Numbered from the stretch's first letter, positions 8,315 to 20,201 are shown. The stretch is 64,000 nt of DNA from Synechococcus sp. BIOS-E4-1 (GCF_014279995.1 NZ_CP047935.1:2315494-2379493); one strand, 5' to 3'. A program made the numbers and translations. Notes: generated from the sequence alone by a model not told the origin.

Positions 8315-8719
8315 ATGGCTTCCGCCCCTAGAAAGTCAGAGGAACCTGGCCAGCTCTCCACCGAACTCAATGCCGAACAGGCCCTGGGACTGGTCAGCTA
8401 CAGCCTGATGCAGCGTCTTGCCCGTGAAGGCCAGACCGAGATGCCTTGGCTCGAAACTGATGACAGCAGCCATGCCGGCATGGTGCGGCAGCTTCGCCAG
8501 AGACTTGAACTCACCTCCCTAGCCGTTGACAGCGGCGCACCACTGACGACAACGGAAGTGACCTATCTGCTCGGAGCTCGACCCGGAACTGAATCCGTTG
8601 AGAGGGGGGGCCTTACAGCCCGTCGTGTCAGCCGCAATGTCTGGCGACTGAGCCGCATGGACGACTCATCAGGGCGAGGCAGCAGCTTCGCGGATGATCG
8701 CTTCCGCCGCCGCCTCTGA
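8315..8719 (+). CDS. Conserved picocyanobacterial protein of unknown function beside csoS1D
   Basis: The 134-residue soluble protein is not recognised. The middle ([15 protein letters not shown], near residues 77-91) followed by a basic [16 protein letters not shown] resembles a short winged or helix-turn-helix nucleic-acid binding segment, but this is only an impression. The tail ([10 protein letters not shown]) is charged. It diverges from csoS1D across 95 bases. Its codon use matches its neighbours. The adjacency to csoS1D makes it worth testing as an accessory carboxysome factor or regulator, though proximity alone is weak evidence. Confidence 0.7.
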   Translation: MASAPRKSEEPGQLSTELNAEQALGLVSYSLMQRLAREGQTEMPWLETDDSSHAGMVRQLRQRLELTSLAVDSGAPLTTTEVTYLLGARPGTESVERGGLTARRVSRNVWRLSRMDDSSGRGSSFADDRFRRRL

Positions 8720-8753
8720 AGAAGCTTGTTCAAACACTGACCTGATCGTCAGA

Positions 8754-8767
8754 GTCCTGATCAGGAC
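8754..8767. terminator. Palindrome between convergent genes
   Basis: A perfect 14-base palindrome, GTCCTGATCAGGAC, overlaps the stop of the lipoprotein gene and lies 35 bases after the plus-strand gene. It could act as a weak bidirectional terminator. There is no T-run and the loop would be small, so confidence is low. Confidence 0.25.
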
Positions 8768-9288
8768 CCCGACTTGTCATCAGACTTCGCGTCCGACTTG
8801 TCATCAGACTTGGCGTCCGACTTGTCATCTGAGCTGTCATCAACAACATCGATGCACACCGTTGTTGAAGCCAGTTGTTCACGTGCCGCGATCAGTGGAG
8901 CAGCCTTGCCCTTCAGTTGCTCGGCGGCGGCTGCCAAGGTCAGGTCCTTCTTCTTGCTGACTTCATCAACCGCCTTGCGGAAGATTTCCACCTGATCGCG
9001 GTACTCCTTCACTTCAGCCTTTTCAAGCTGCCCTTCAGCTTTGTTGAGAGCCGAAAGCGCATCCTTGAGCTTGTCGCCCGCCTTTTGAGCGTCCGCCACG
9101 GTGGAGTCCGGAGTGAGTCCATTGACCTGGCCCACGGCCGCGTCAACGTCAGCCTGGGCGGCGCATACGGCTTCAACGCCTTTGACAACCTTCACCTCAT
9201 CCTTGTCAGCCTTCTTGTCAGCCGACTGGCAGGCCACGAGTGCCAGGCTCAACGCGAGAGCGGCAGGGAAAACACGCAGGGAGGGCAT
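8761..9288 (-). CDS. Putative lipoprotein with acidic repeat tail
   Basis: The 175-residue protein begins MPSLRVFPAALALSLALVAC, a signal peptide ending in a lipobox (LVAC) at about residue 20, so membrane anchoring is predicted. The centre (about 45-145) is alanine-, lysine- and glutamate-rich and probably forms long helices. The tail repeats an eight-residue SDAKSDDK unit and is encoded by a 24-base tandem repeat. The frame is open further upstream, but this start gives the signal peptide. Function unknown; it may bind cations or cell-wall components. It diverges from chlN. Confidence 0.75.
   Translation of the reverse strand: MPSLRVFPAALALSLALVACQSADKKADKDEVKVVKGVEAVCAAQADVDAAVGQVNGLTPDSTVADAQKAGDKLKDALSALNKAEGQLEKAEVKEYRDQVEIFRKAVDEVSKKKDLTLAAAAEQLKGKAAPLIAAREQLASTTVCIDVVDDSSDDKSDAKSDDKSDAKSDDKSGS
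8771..8830 (-). repeat. 24-bp tandem repeat in the lipoprotein gene
   Basis: Two and a half copies of a 24-base unit (8771-8794, 8795-8818, then half a unit) encode the SDDKSDAK tail. The copies differ at a single base, which suggests recent slippage and possible copy-number variation between strains. Confidence 0.85.
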
Positions 9289-9347
9289 GAATGGATCTGA
9301 GTCGATCGCCGAAATGTACCGAGATTCACCATTTTCGACCGCAATGA

Positions 9348-10700
<1,353 letters not shown>

Positions 10701-10705
10701 TTCCC

Positions 10706-12286
10706 ATGCAACTGACGCTCTGGACATACGAAGGACCGCCGCATGTTGGGGCGATGCGCATCGCCGCCTCGATGCGTGGCGTGCACTACGTGCTGCATGC
10801 GCCTCAGGGTGACACCTATGCCGACCTTCTGTTCACGATGATCGAACGGCGCGGGCAGCGCCCACCGGTGACTTACACCACCTTTCAGGCACGCGACCTG
10901 GGAGGCGACACCGCCGAACTGGTGAAGCGGACTGTGCGTGAAGCGGCGGAACGTTTCCGTCCGGATGCACTGCTGGTGGGTGAAAGCTGCACCGCTGAAC
11001 TGATTCAGGATCAACCGGGAGCCCTGGCCCAGGGCATGGGACTGAGCATGCCCGTTGTGACCCTGGAACTGCCCGCGTACAGCAAGAAGGAGAACTGGGG
11101 AGCAGCGGAAACGCTTTACCAGCTTGTGCGCAATCTGCTGAAGCCCCAGGTGCCTGAGCAGCCGCAGCATGATCCCAAGGCCTGGATGGCCGTCGGCCGT
11201 CGACCTCGGGTCAATCTGATCGGTCCCTCCCTGCTGGGATTTCGATGCCGTGATGACGTACTCGAAATCCAGAGACTGCTGACCGTGCACGGCATCGATG
11301 TCGGGGTGGTCGCTCCGCTGGGAGCGCAGGTCAGTGATATCGAGCGAATCCCGCAGGCAGATCTGAATGTTTGCCTCTATCCGGAGATCGCCGAATCGAG
11401 CTGCAGCTGGCTTCAGCGGAACTTCGGAATGCCATTCACACGCACGGTTCCGATCGGCGTCAGCGCCACCCACGACTTCCTGGTGGAATTGCACACGCTG
11501 CTGGGCATGGATCCGCCCACGGCGGAGGAGGGCTATCGCAGTTCAAGGCTGCCCTGGTATTCGGAATCCGTGGATTCCACCTATCTCACAGGTAAGCGGG
11601 TGTTCATTTTTGGCGACGGCAGTCACGCCCTGGCGGCAGCTCGCATCTGCAGTGAGGAGCTCGGATTCAAAGTGGTTGGCCTTGGCACCTACAGCCGCGA
11701 GATGGCCCGATCGGTCCGAACGGCCGCCAAGGAGCTCGGCCTTGAAGCACTGATCAGCGATGACTATCTGGAGGTCGAGGCGGCCATGGCCGACGCCGCT
11801 CCCGAGCTGGTGCTTGGAACGCAGATGGAACGACACAGCGCCAAGCGCCTGGGGATCCCGTGCGCCGTGATCAGCACACCGATGCATGTGCAGGACGTTC
11901 CGGCTCGCAACAGCCCTCAGATGGGATGGGAAGGCGCCAATGTGATTTTCGACGCCTGGGTGCATCCGCTGATGATGGGACTTGAGGAACATCTGATCGG
12001 CATGTTCCGCCACGACTTTGAGTTTGTGGACGGCCATCAAAGCCACCTGGGTCATCGCGGCGGGGCAGATCCATCCGCCGAAGACCTCCGCCCATCCACC
12101 GTGGTCATGAACCCTGAAGAGCAGGGACCGGTGTGGACTGCCGATGGCGAGGCGGAACTGAAAAAAATCCCCTTCTTTGTGCGTGGCAAGGTGCGCCGAA
12201 ACACCGAAACCTATGCACGCCAGGAGGGGCGTATGGAGATCAGCAGCGAAACGCTCTATGACGCAAAAGCCCACTACAAGGCATGA
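10706..12286 (+). CDS. chlB: Dark-operative protochlorophyllide reductase subunit B
   Basis: The 526-residue catalytic partner of ChlN supplies the unusual Asp36 ligand of the NB [4Fe-4S] cluster; Asp36 is seen at exactly that number in [12 protein letters not shown]. The start [20 protein letters not shown] is the family N-terminus. Although the frame opens 68 codons upstream inside chlN, this ATG is the right one. The C-terminus ([18 protein letters not shown]) is the conserved small PCP-reductase-type domain. The five-base spacing from chlN suggests coupled translation and 1:1 stoichiometry. Confidence 0.97.
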   Translation: MQLTLWTYEGPPHVGAMRIAASMRGVHYVLHAPQGDTYADLLFTMIERRGQRPPVTYTTFQARDLGGDTAELVKRTVREAAERFRPDALLVGESCTAELIQDQPGALAQGMGLSMPVVTLELPAYSKKENWGAAETLYQLVRNLLKPQVPEQPQHDPKAWMAVGRRPRVNLIGPSLLGFRCRDDVLEIQRLLTVHGIDVGVVAPLGAQVSDIERIPQADLNVCLYPEIAESSCSWLQRNFGMPFTRTVPIGVSATHDFLVELHTLLGMDPPTAEEGYRSSRLPWYSESVDSTYLTGKRVFIFGDGSHALAAARICSEELGFKVVGLGTYSREMARSVRTAAKELGLEALISDDYLEVEAAMADAAPELVLGTQMERHSAKRLGIPCAVISTPMHVQDVPARNSPQMGWEGANVIFDAWVHPLMMGLEEHLIGMFRHDFEFVDGHQSHLGHRGGADPSAEDLRPSTVVMNPEEQGPVWTADGEAELKKIPFFVRGKVRRNTETYARQEGRMEISSETLYDAKAHYKA

Positions 12287-12414
12287 GCAAATTCACTCAT
12301 TTCTTTTAATCAATCCAAAGAAAATACGAGGTGCAAGCATTTCTGAAACGAAGGATCTTTTATTTGTTGGTGAATATCAGCTGGGGTGCATGTGTTGCTG
12401 TTGAATGAGATTGA

Positions 12415-13326
<912 letters not shown>

Positions 13327-13329
13327 GCC

Positions 13330-14313
<984 letters not shown>

Positions 14314-14395
14314 TCAGTCTGCCGCTCAGACCACGTGCACAACGACCTCCGGTCACGAATCTCAGCGGGCAGTTGGCAGCACAGACACCAGATCG

Positions 14396-14737
14396 TCAGC
14401 GCCAGATCACCCGTAAACGGTTCGGAGCAATCCATTGCTCCTGCTCATCCATCAGGCGCTCGTCGCCCCCAAGGGTGAACAGGGTGTCAAAGCGTTGTTG
14501 CAGTCCCTGCAACTTGGTGGCTTCCACATCCACCACTGCCGCCAGCTCTCCATGTCGGTCGAGCCGCTCCTGATATGCCATCGACAACCGCACGACACTG
14601 ACCACGCCCAGAAAAATCAGGCCACCCTTCACTGCAAGCGCCAGGGAACTGCACAACAGTTCTCTCCGATCATTCTGCTGCTGAAGCAAGGCCGCCAGAG
14701 AGGCGGCATCAGGTGCTGAAGAAACGGCTTTCTGCAT
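14396..14737 (-). CDS. Small single-pass membrane protein, unknown function
   Basis: The 113-residue protein is not recognised beyond being of a picocyanobacterial type. A polar N-terminus of about 30 residues (LAALLQQQNDRRELLCS) is followed by one membrane segment (about 33-50, LALAVKGGLIFLGVVSVV). A helical domain with coiled-coil character (ERLDRHGELAAVVDVEATKL) follows, then a basic end. It sits between por and psaM on the same strand, 49 bases before psaM's stop side. A thylakoid or photosystem-assembly role is possible but purely contextual. Confidence 0.65.
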   Translation of the reverse strand: MQKAVSSAPDAASLAALLQQQNDRRELLCSSLALAVKGGLIFLGVVSVVRLSMAYQERLDRHGELAAVVDVEATKLQGLQQRFDTLFTLGGDERLMDEQEQWIAPNRLRVIWR

Positions 14738-14786
14738 GCCCGCTTGTAACGCGGCGCACCGTTCGTGCCAAGAGGCCCAGGGCAGC

Positions 14787-14891
14787 TCAGGCGCGATAGA
14801 GGCTCACGCAGAGACGTATCGCGAGGATACCGGCGTGTGCAGCCACCACGAGAGCGATGAAGATTTCGGCCTGGGTAAGGGTGCTGACCAT
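14787..14891 (-). CDS. psaM: Photosystem I subunit XII (PsaM)
   Basis: A 34-residue frame reads MVSTLTQAEIFIALVVAAHA followed by a short basic end (LCVSLYRA). It is a single transmembrane helix of the PsaM type, which lies at the trimer side of cyanobacterial photosystem I. Length and hydrophobic pattern fit the family. It is transcribed alone toward the unknown membrane protein and diverges from the CRR6-type gene. Confidence 0.9.
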   Translation of the reverse strand: MVSTLTQAEIFIALVVAAHAGILAIRLCVSLYRA

Positions 14892-14970
14892 GACGGAAGC
14901 TTGAAACCTTTGCATTCTTTCCTGTACAGGCCTCAGGGCGCCATCATTCGCAAAGGCCTGTCACACCCGC

Positions 14971-15471
14971 ATGGAAGCCTTGAGTCCTGATTCCCTGGTG
15001 ACCATCGACGCAAAAGCGATCAGGACACTGAACCTGCAGGCTCTTTCAGTCTGGATGGAACGCCCTCTTCAGGTCCTGCTCGATGGCGGTGCTGTTCTGG
15101 AACTGCGCTACGAATGGCCGCGAGAAGTCGATGACCCCAGAGAACTGAGCGAATGTCCGGAGCCTCGGCTTTGGGCCCTGCGTGCAGACGCTCGCTACCC
15201 CTGGCTCCCGTTGTTGCTGGATCGCAGCGGCGGAAGCCTGGCGCAGCATGTGGCGATGTTGGTTCCCCACGATTTCAGCTCCAGTGAAGGCATCCGCTTC
15301 GATCCTCAGGCTCTTGAGCTGTGGATCACCCATCGCCTGATGCTGCTGAACCAGCTGGGCAGCTCCTCGGAGGTGTCAGGAGGTCAGCGCGGCAACCTCA
15401 GCCTGATGGCCGCCAGTCTTGGCTTCGAGCTGGATGGTGGTTTCTGGGAGCTGCTCGATCAGTCACCATGA
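14971..15471 (+). CDS. CRR6-family (DUF1817) NDH-1 assembly factor
   Basis: The 166-residue soluble protein contains the family block around DPRELSECPEPRLW and RYPWLPLLLD (about residues 48-85), then AMLVPHDFSSSEGI. Plant CRR6 and its cyanobacterial homologue act in maturation of the NdhI-containing hydrophilic arm of the photosynthetic NDH-1 complex. The assignment rests on those conserved blocks. Its stop overlaps the next start as ATGA, so the two products are translationally coupled. Confidence 0.85.
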   Translation: MEALSPDSLVTIDAKAIRTLNLQALSVWMERPLQVLLDGGAVLELRYEWPREVDDPRELSECPEPRLWALRADARYPWLPLLLDRSGGSLAQHVAMLVPHDFSSSEGIRFDPQALELWITHRLMLLNQLGSSSEVSGGQRGNLSLMAASLGFELDGGFWELLDQSP

Positions 15472-16055
15472 ATCAACCCATACGGAACTGGGCCGGATTG
15501 CCCCTGCTGCTATTGACCCTCTGCTCGGGGAGCTGCGGATCCGAAGCGGAACTCGTTTTACCTGTTCAGCGCTCCGAGCCAGCACCCCAACAAGCCGCTC
15601 CAAAGCCAACACCACCTGGCCAGGCTGGGCCAAACCATGCGTTGCTGGCCCGCCTGCAAGGACAGGAACTTGAACTCAAAGCTCAACGCACTGACATTCG
15701 ACGAACGGATGGACAACGCCAGTGGCTGCTGGAACTGCACCATGGCCAAACCGTGCTGGCCAGCTGGCCTGCTGTGAGCGGAACCCCAAGCAGCCAGGGC
15801 CTTGATCGGCGCTGGTCTCCTGGCAACGGAGCTCCCTTGCCGCAGGGTGACTACAGCCTGGGTCCCGCGGAACCCTGGGGCGAGGACATCTGGATCACGC
15901 TCGCCCCCCGTTTTGACACCAGCCGCAGCGGACTGGGGATTCACCACTGCAATCCAGGCAGCGGCTGTCTCTGCCTGCCGGATCGTTCTTCGCTGCTGGC
16001 TCTCAAGGCCTGGATGCAGGAGGTCGAGCTCAAACAGCTCAGGGTGTTGAACTGA
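15468..16055 (+). CDS. Putative lipoprotein with L,D-transpeptidase-like fold
   Basis: The 195-residue protein has a signal sequence and candidate lipobox (LLTLCSGSCGS, about 15-25), a proline-rich linker (about 38-52) and a C-terminal domain. Blocks in that domain are ASWPAVSGTPSSQG, LPQGDYSLGP and GLGIHHCNPGSGCLCLP. A His followed by a Ser-Gly-Cys is the catalytic layout of YkuD and related tlde1-type L,D-transpeptidases that act on peptidoglycan. The His-to-Cys distance is shorter than in classical YkuD proteins. Assignment is tentative. It overlaps the CRR6-type gene by four bases. Confidence 0.6.
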   Translation: MNQPIRNWAGLPLLLLTLCSGSCGSEAELVLPVQRSEPAPQQAAPKPTPPGQAGPNHALLARLQGQELELKAQRTDIRRTDGQRQWLLELHHGQTVLASWPAVSGTPSSQGLDRRWSPGNGAPLPQGDYSLGPAEPWGEDIWITLAPRFDTSRSGLGIHHCNPGSGCLCLPDRSSLLALKAWMQEVELKQLRVLN

Positions 16056-16065
16056 TCCCACACAG

Positions 16066-16836
16066 TCACACCCCCTGTAACGCCAGCTGAACAGCCCTTC
16101 TGCCGCTGTCGACCGCCAGCAACAGCGACAGCAGCTTGAGCAGCCAAGCGAGTGTTCCGGTATTCACCCGATCCAACCGGGCGGCCGTCCACTGGGCGGC
16201 GAAGGCAGCAACGGCTCCGAGCACAAGGCCCAGCATCCACTGACCACGTCCTTCGTGGAGAAATTGCAATGAAGCGGCACTGGCCGAGCAGGCCACAGCC
16301 AGCGTACTGAGACGAATCGCCTGCCGAATCGGCACCGACAGGCCGCTCACCATCAATGGAACCATCAGAAGCCCGCCGCCGAGCCCGAGCATCCCGCCCG
16401 CCAGCCCAGCAACAGAGCCAACGGCCGTGAGACCTTTCAAAGGCAGAGGCTGATCAGATTCAGGACCCAGATCACGACGATCACCACGAATCGTGAGCGC
16501 CAGCAGCAGATAAAGCAATGCCTGAAGTGTTAGCAACTGCCAGCCTGCGGCGAGTCGACCAAGACGGCTGAACACCAGCGCGGTGGCAAAGGCTGAGAGA
16601 CCAATGGCCAAGCCTGGCCTGAGCTGAAGCGTGCGCGCGCGCCAATGGGTGTAACTGCCGCCGATCGCCGTAGGCACAATCGCAAATGTGCTTGTTGCCA
16701 GAGCTTGGTGGGGACTGAGGCCCATCCAAAGCAGAAGAGGCGCGAAAATCAGACCACCACCGATTCCCAGCAGACCGGCCAGAGCTCCTGCCAGGAGCCC
16801 TAATGGCACGGCAAGAAGCACATCAGCCAATGTCAT
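16066..16836 (-). CDS. TauE/SafE-family membrane permease
   Basis: The 256-residue protein has about eight hydrophobic segments and two copies of the family's glycine-rich motif (AGLLGIGGGLIFAPLLL near residue 19 and GMLGLGGGLLMVPLMV near residue 150). Members export or import sulfite, sulfoacetate or other organic anions. The substrate cannot be read from sequence. It converges on the L,D-transpeptidase-like gene with a ten-base gap. Upstream lies the gene-poor stretch. Confidence 0.88.
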   Translation of the reverse strand: MTLADVLLAVPLGLLAGALAGLLGIGGGLIFAPLLLWMGLSPHQALATSTFAIVPTAIGGSYTHWRARTLQLRPGLAIGLSAFATALVFSRLGRLAAGWQLLTLQALLYLLLALTIRGDRRDLGPESDQPLPLKGLTAVGSVAGLAGGMLGLGGGLLMVPLMVSGLSVPIRQAIRLSTLAVACSASAASLQFLHEGRGQWMLGLVLGAVAAFAAQWTAARLDRVNTGTLAWLLKLLSLLLAVDSGRRAVQLALQGV

Positions 16837-16952
16837 CGCCGCCTTGTCAGGTAACTGAGTGGTATCAATGACTCTCGTAATTCATAAGACGGGTTTTACC
16901 ACGGTTTCTGCGAGAGCTTCTGACGTCCAATAATCCGTCTTTCCGGTAAGCG

Positions 16953-17404
16953 TCATCGGAACTCGTCCATGAAGGCTTTGACCTCTTTGCAGAACTCTGC
17001 TTGCTCCTTTCACTCCTCCTCAACAGCTTCCATTTCACGGAACTGATACTTAGCAATCTTGAGCACGGTTGCCTAAGGGCGTCCAAGCTTTTCGCTGGGT
17101 ACCTCATGGTCACCACCCAAGCCATGCAGGAGTGACTTATTTGAGATGTGATGGTTCTGCTCGTTTGTGACCTGCTGAGAGAGAAGCAGGTTCATTGCCT
17201 TGAGGCGCGGATCGACTTGATCACTGACCTCCTTGACTGCCCTCTGACCAACCCGATGTCGACCATCTCCCAACTCACCAGCCTGCTGTTGCAGCACAGC
17301 TGGCCGCTTCTCAACCCTGACTCCAAGAGAGGATTTCGTTAAAGGCCTAGGAAGTCTGGCTTCGTCGTCCTGCAGCAACTGCTGCCAATCAAAAGCGCTA
17401 GTCA
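16953..17404 (-). pseudogene. Decayed reading frame with two in-frame stops
   Basis: One minus-strand frame looks protein-like through two stop codons (TAG at 17073-17075, TGA at 17010-17012) and ends at 16953. Readable stretches include FDWQQLLQDDEARLPRPL, AVKEVSDQVDPRLKAMNLLL, VLKIAKYQFREMEAVEEE and EQAEFCKEVKAFMDEF. They are helical and charged. I do not recognise the family. It is N-terminally truncated: a TAA lies just upstream. It occupies most of the 565-base gap 16837-17401, where I see nothing else. Confidence 0.4.
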
Positions 17405-17848
17405 GTTATGCACTTTGATATAAATCGACCCATTTGTGCAGCTTTTTGAAACGATTCCTGTCTTCACTCCATTGTATATATCCACGCTTGAAAGGCAGCT
17501 TGAGTCTGTCTTTATATTCATGCTTTGGATTCCTTCTTCTCCGAAGTCATCCATGTACTGAGGGCAATTGCTTCTAATAGACCTTTTAAAATTAACCTCA
17601 GCATTTTGGTTCTCGACTGAGCCTTGTGGTGCTGAGTATTTTCTCGAGCTAGCAGTTCCATCCATCATTGCTAGCTGCAGAGCATTGGTGTGTGATCTTC
17701 CCTGCTTTCTTGCCTCACAGTACTTACCTGCAGCAATATTTCCATATTTCAGAGCACCAGTCTGGGCATGAGCCACCTCATTGACAGCAAGCAATCCCGC
17801 AACAAGCAGTAGTAAAACAGTTTTCATTCTTTTGGCTTTCATGCTCAC
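17402..17848 (-). CDS. Small secreted protein, unknown, AT-rich
   Basis: Up to 148 residues begin with a clear signal peptide (MKTVLLLLVAGLLAVNEVAHAQ, cleavage after AHA). The mature part of about 115 residues has four cysteines (CEARK, SNCPQY, SSCLSS, SKSCTNG) that could form two disulfides in the periplasm. The frame offers three Met starts in eight codons. Base composition is visibly more AT-rich than its neighbours, which suggests acquisition from elsewhere. I do not recognise the family. Confidence 0.6.
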   Translation of the reverse strand: MSMKAKRMKTVLLLLVAGLLAVNEVAHAQTGALKYGNIAAGKYCEARKQGRSHTNALQLAMMDGTASSRKYSAPQGSVENQNAEVNFKRSIRSNCPQYMDDFGEEGIQSMNIKTDSSCLSSVDIYNGVKTGIVSKSCTNGSIYIKVHN

Positions 17849-18171
17849 TTTTTAGATTGGCTTGCTTCTGCTTCTCAACGCCTCCCGCTTTTGGGGGATA
17901 TTCGCTGAGAGTTTGCTTAGTCAAAAAACTTGGCGGTCGCCTCCACTTTGACTTTCAGGATGGCCTGGCGTGCCCTTGCGGCTGTTTTGACCGGATCCCT
18001 GGTCTTAAAGCTCTTCACGCGGTGCTAGCCATCGAGCAAGATCTACACAACGCAGATACCGTTGAAACGTTGCTGAATTGGTTTTCGTGGACTTCCCATG
18101 ACTGCCGTTTCACGAGTTTTACAACGATGACAAGGTAAAAAACCTGTGGTGATCAGTTCTAAAAAGGAAAC
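17849..18171. other. Gene-poor stretch of 323 bases
   Basis: A 93-codon plus-strand frame (17857-18138) is open, but its product is not protein-like and no RBS precedes it, so I do not call it. The DNA is AT-richer toward the right end, where the promoter of the lipoate-ligase-like gene must lie. I see no repeat or RNA gene. Confidence 0.4.
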
Positions 18172-18960
18172 ATGGTCATTGCCGCCATGATGCTGCCAGC
18201 ATTTTGCAGCTCCGAGCCTTCTCGCCACGGTCGCCTACTGCCCAACCTCACGCTCAACGGTGCCGAGCAGATGGCCTTGGATGCCCTCCTGCTTGAGCAG
18301 TGTTGGACCAAGGGGCAGAACCAACCGATCTTGCGCTTCTATAACTGGAAGAGGCCATCTCTCTCCCTGGGCAGACATCAACGGGACATTCCAGATCCAT
18401 GGCTCAGCCTGGCAAGAACAGGGCAGCTGGATCTCCTGCGACGCCCCAGTGGCGGCGGCGCCGTGCTCCACGCCGGTGGGCTGACCTACGCACTGGTGTG
18501 GCCCGAAGCGCCTCGACAGAAGCGTGAGGCTTACCTGCAGGTGAACCGATGGATCACTGCAGGTTTCGCACAGCTGGGCGTGAGCCTCCATCCCGGCGAC
18601 TCCCCTGCAGAGGCCGGCGCCATCAATTGCTTTGCCCGTTCAACAACAGCCGACCTTGTGGATGGACATGGGACCAAACGCATTGGCAGTGCTCAGTACT
18701 GGCAGCACGGTCATCTTCTACAGCATGGCGAAATTCCACTGACCCCTCCTACTGATCTCTGGCAAGTCGTGTTCGGGAACGATCCACCGCGGTGGACGCC
18801 GGCGTCACCTGATGCCTCAGCCGTGCAAAGCGCACTGATCTCCAGCTTCAGCAAAGGGCTGTCGACTCACGACTGGACTGATCAACCACTCAGCCCTGAG
18901 GAACGAAGCCTCATGCAGCAAGGGGGCGAGCGTTATCGGCTAGGCGTTTCAGCGCTTTGA
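18172..18960 (+). CDS. Lipoate/octanoate-protein ligase family protein (LplA/LipM-like)
   Basis: The 262-residue BPL/LplA-fold protein would transfer lipoyl or octanoyl groups onto lipoyl domains such as those of pyruvate dehydrogenase and the glycine cleavage system. The signature RRPSGGGAVLHAGGLTYAL (about 85-103) and the Lys-containing KRIGSAQ and HGEIPL motifs are present. AAGGA lies four bases ahead of the ATG. Whether it ligates free lipoate or acts as an octanoyltransferase cannot be decided. Its end overlaps the M50 protease gene by 28 bases. Confidence 0.85.
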   Translation: MVIAAMMLPAFCSSEPSRHGRLLPNLTLNGAEQMALDALLLEQCWTKGQNQPILRFYNWKRPSLSLGRHQRDIPDPWLSLARTGQLDLLRRPSGGGAVLHAGGLTYALVWPEAPRQKREAYLQVNRWITAGFAQLGVSLHPGDSPAEAGAINCFARSTTADLVDGHGTKRIGSAQYWQHGHLLQHGEIPLTPPTDLWQVVFGNDPPRWTPASPDASAVQSALISSFSKGLSTHDWTDQPLSPEERSLMQQGGERYRLGVSAL

Positions 18961-20201
18961 TCATCCAGAAGACCTGAGGCCTGCATGCTTTGCACCACCT
19001 GCGCCAAAGGCATCCCGAACGGATAGGTGTTGGAACGACGGGCGGCCGTGAGCATGGCCTCGGGCAGTTTCACAGATAAACCCTTCAGAACGGCTTCGCC
19101 CAGGTCACAGCGATCAAGGGTTCCGTCGGGTAGACCGGCAGGTCCTAGAACCAGCATTCGCCCCTGCTCAGTGTCCTCCAGGGCAAGGACCGCCTCCCAG
19201 AGCGGTGCGGTCTGCTTGATCGATGGCAGGAGCTCGAGCGACTGAAGATGATCGGCAATGGTCTGGCGATCCCATTGCTGAACAGGGAGGTCCTTGAGTG
19301 GTTGATCAGTGATGAAGCCAATCCATCGACCACCTCGACAGACGAGCACCCAATCCTGAAGGCAAGGATCGCCGCTGTCCACGGCTCCCAGACGCAGCTT
19401 GCTAAGCGTGCGCAGACTCTGATCGGCCTCCACCACGCGGAATCGACGGGACGTCGCCGGTCCAACGGTTTCCCTTTTGAGCACCTGCTGCAGCGCCAAG
19501 GTCTGGATCTGACTGCGTGAAGCGCTCATTCCGAACCAGCCGAGAAGCACCAGCCAGAGACCGGCAAATCCGCCGCCCCTGAGCACAATCCAGAACCCGA
19601 TCATCACGGCGAGGAGTGACAAGAACCGACCACTGGCGGTCGCCACCTGAATTCCCCGACGTTGACTGCCCGTCCATTGCCAGACGATGGATTTAAGAAT
19701 CAAGCCGCCATCCAGAGGCAATCCAGGCAGCAGATTGAACAGCGCCAGCACCAGATTGAGAGCTCCCAGCTGAGCCACAAGGTTTCCCAGCAGTGGGCTG
19801 ACGTGTTCAGCGGCGTGAACACTGAAGAGCAACAGAGCTCCAAGAATCAGACTCACCGCCGGGCCTGCGGCAGCCACCCTCAGCGAGCCCATCGCTGTGG
19901 AGCATTCCCGTTCCACCCGGGCGACTCCGCCCATCAGAAACAACGTGATGCTGCTCACCTTCACACCCTCGCGCAGGGCTACAAGGGAATGGCCAAGCTC
20001 ATGCAACAGCACAGACACGAACAGCAGCAGCGCAGTGAGCAGCCCCATCGACCAGCTGATCCAGTCGGCACCCGCCGCGGCTGGGAGTTTGGAGACCTGC
20101 TGCTGAAAGGCCATGGTGAACAACACCAGAACAATGAACCAACTGGGATGGACCCTCAGAGGGATCCCGCCGATTCGCATCAGTTGCCAGCCATCACCCA
20201 A
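18933..20201 (-). CDS. Site-2 protease family (M50) membrane metalloprotease
   Basis: The intramembrane zinc protease has HELGH at residues 67-71 and the second metal motif near LFNLLPGLPLDGG. About six membrane segments are followed by a C-terminal half resembling a degenerate CBS-domain pair. The family cleaves membrane-bound regulators. I place the start at a TTG (LGDGWQL) because homologues begin there; an ATG seven codons later is the alternative. The frame stays open far upstream over trpF, which is not coding. It diverges from trpF across 69 bases. Confidence 0.85.
   Translation of the reverse strand: MGDGWQLMRIGGIPLRVHPSWFIVLVLFTMAFQQQVSKLPAAAGADWISWSMGLLTALLLFVSVLLHELGHSLVALREGVKVSSITLFLMGGVARVERECSTAMGSLRVAAAGPAVSLILGALLLFSVHAAEHVSPLLGNLVAQLGALNLVLALFNLLPGLPLDGGLILKSIVWQWTGSQRRGIQVATASGRFLSLLAVMIGFWIVLRGGGFAGLWLVLLGWFGMSASRSQIQTLALQQVLKRETVGPATSRRFRVVEADQSLRTLSKLRLGAVDSGDPCLQDWVLVCRGGRWIGFITDQPLKDLPVQQWDRQTIADHLQSLELLPSIKQTAPLWEAVLALEDTEQGRMLVLGPAGLPDGTLDRCDLGEAVLKGLSVKLPEAMLTAARRSNTYPFGMPLAQVVQSMQASGLLDDQSAETPSR

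Noticed and set aside
17857-18138. A 93-codon plus-strand frame in the gene-poor stretch
   Set aside because: No ribosome binding site, no recognisable domain, and an unlikely composition; it may be chance.
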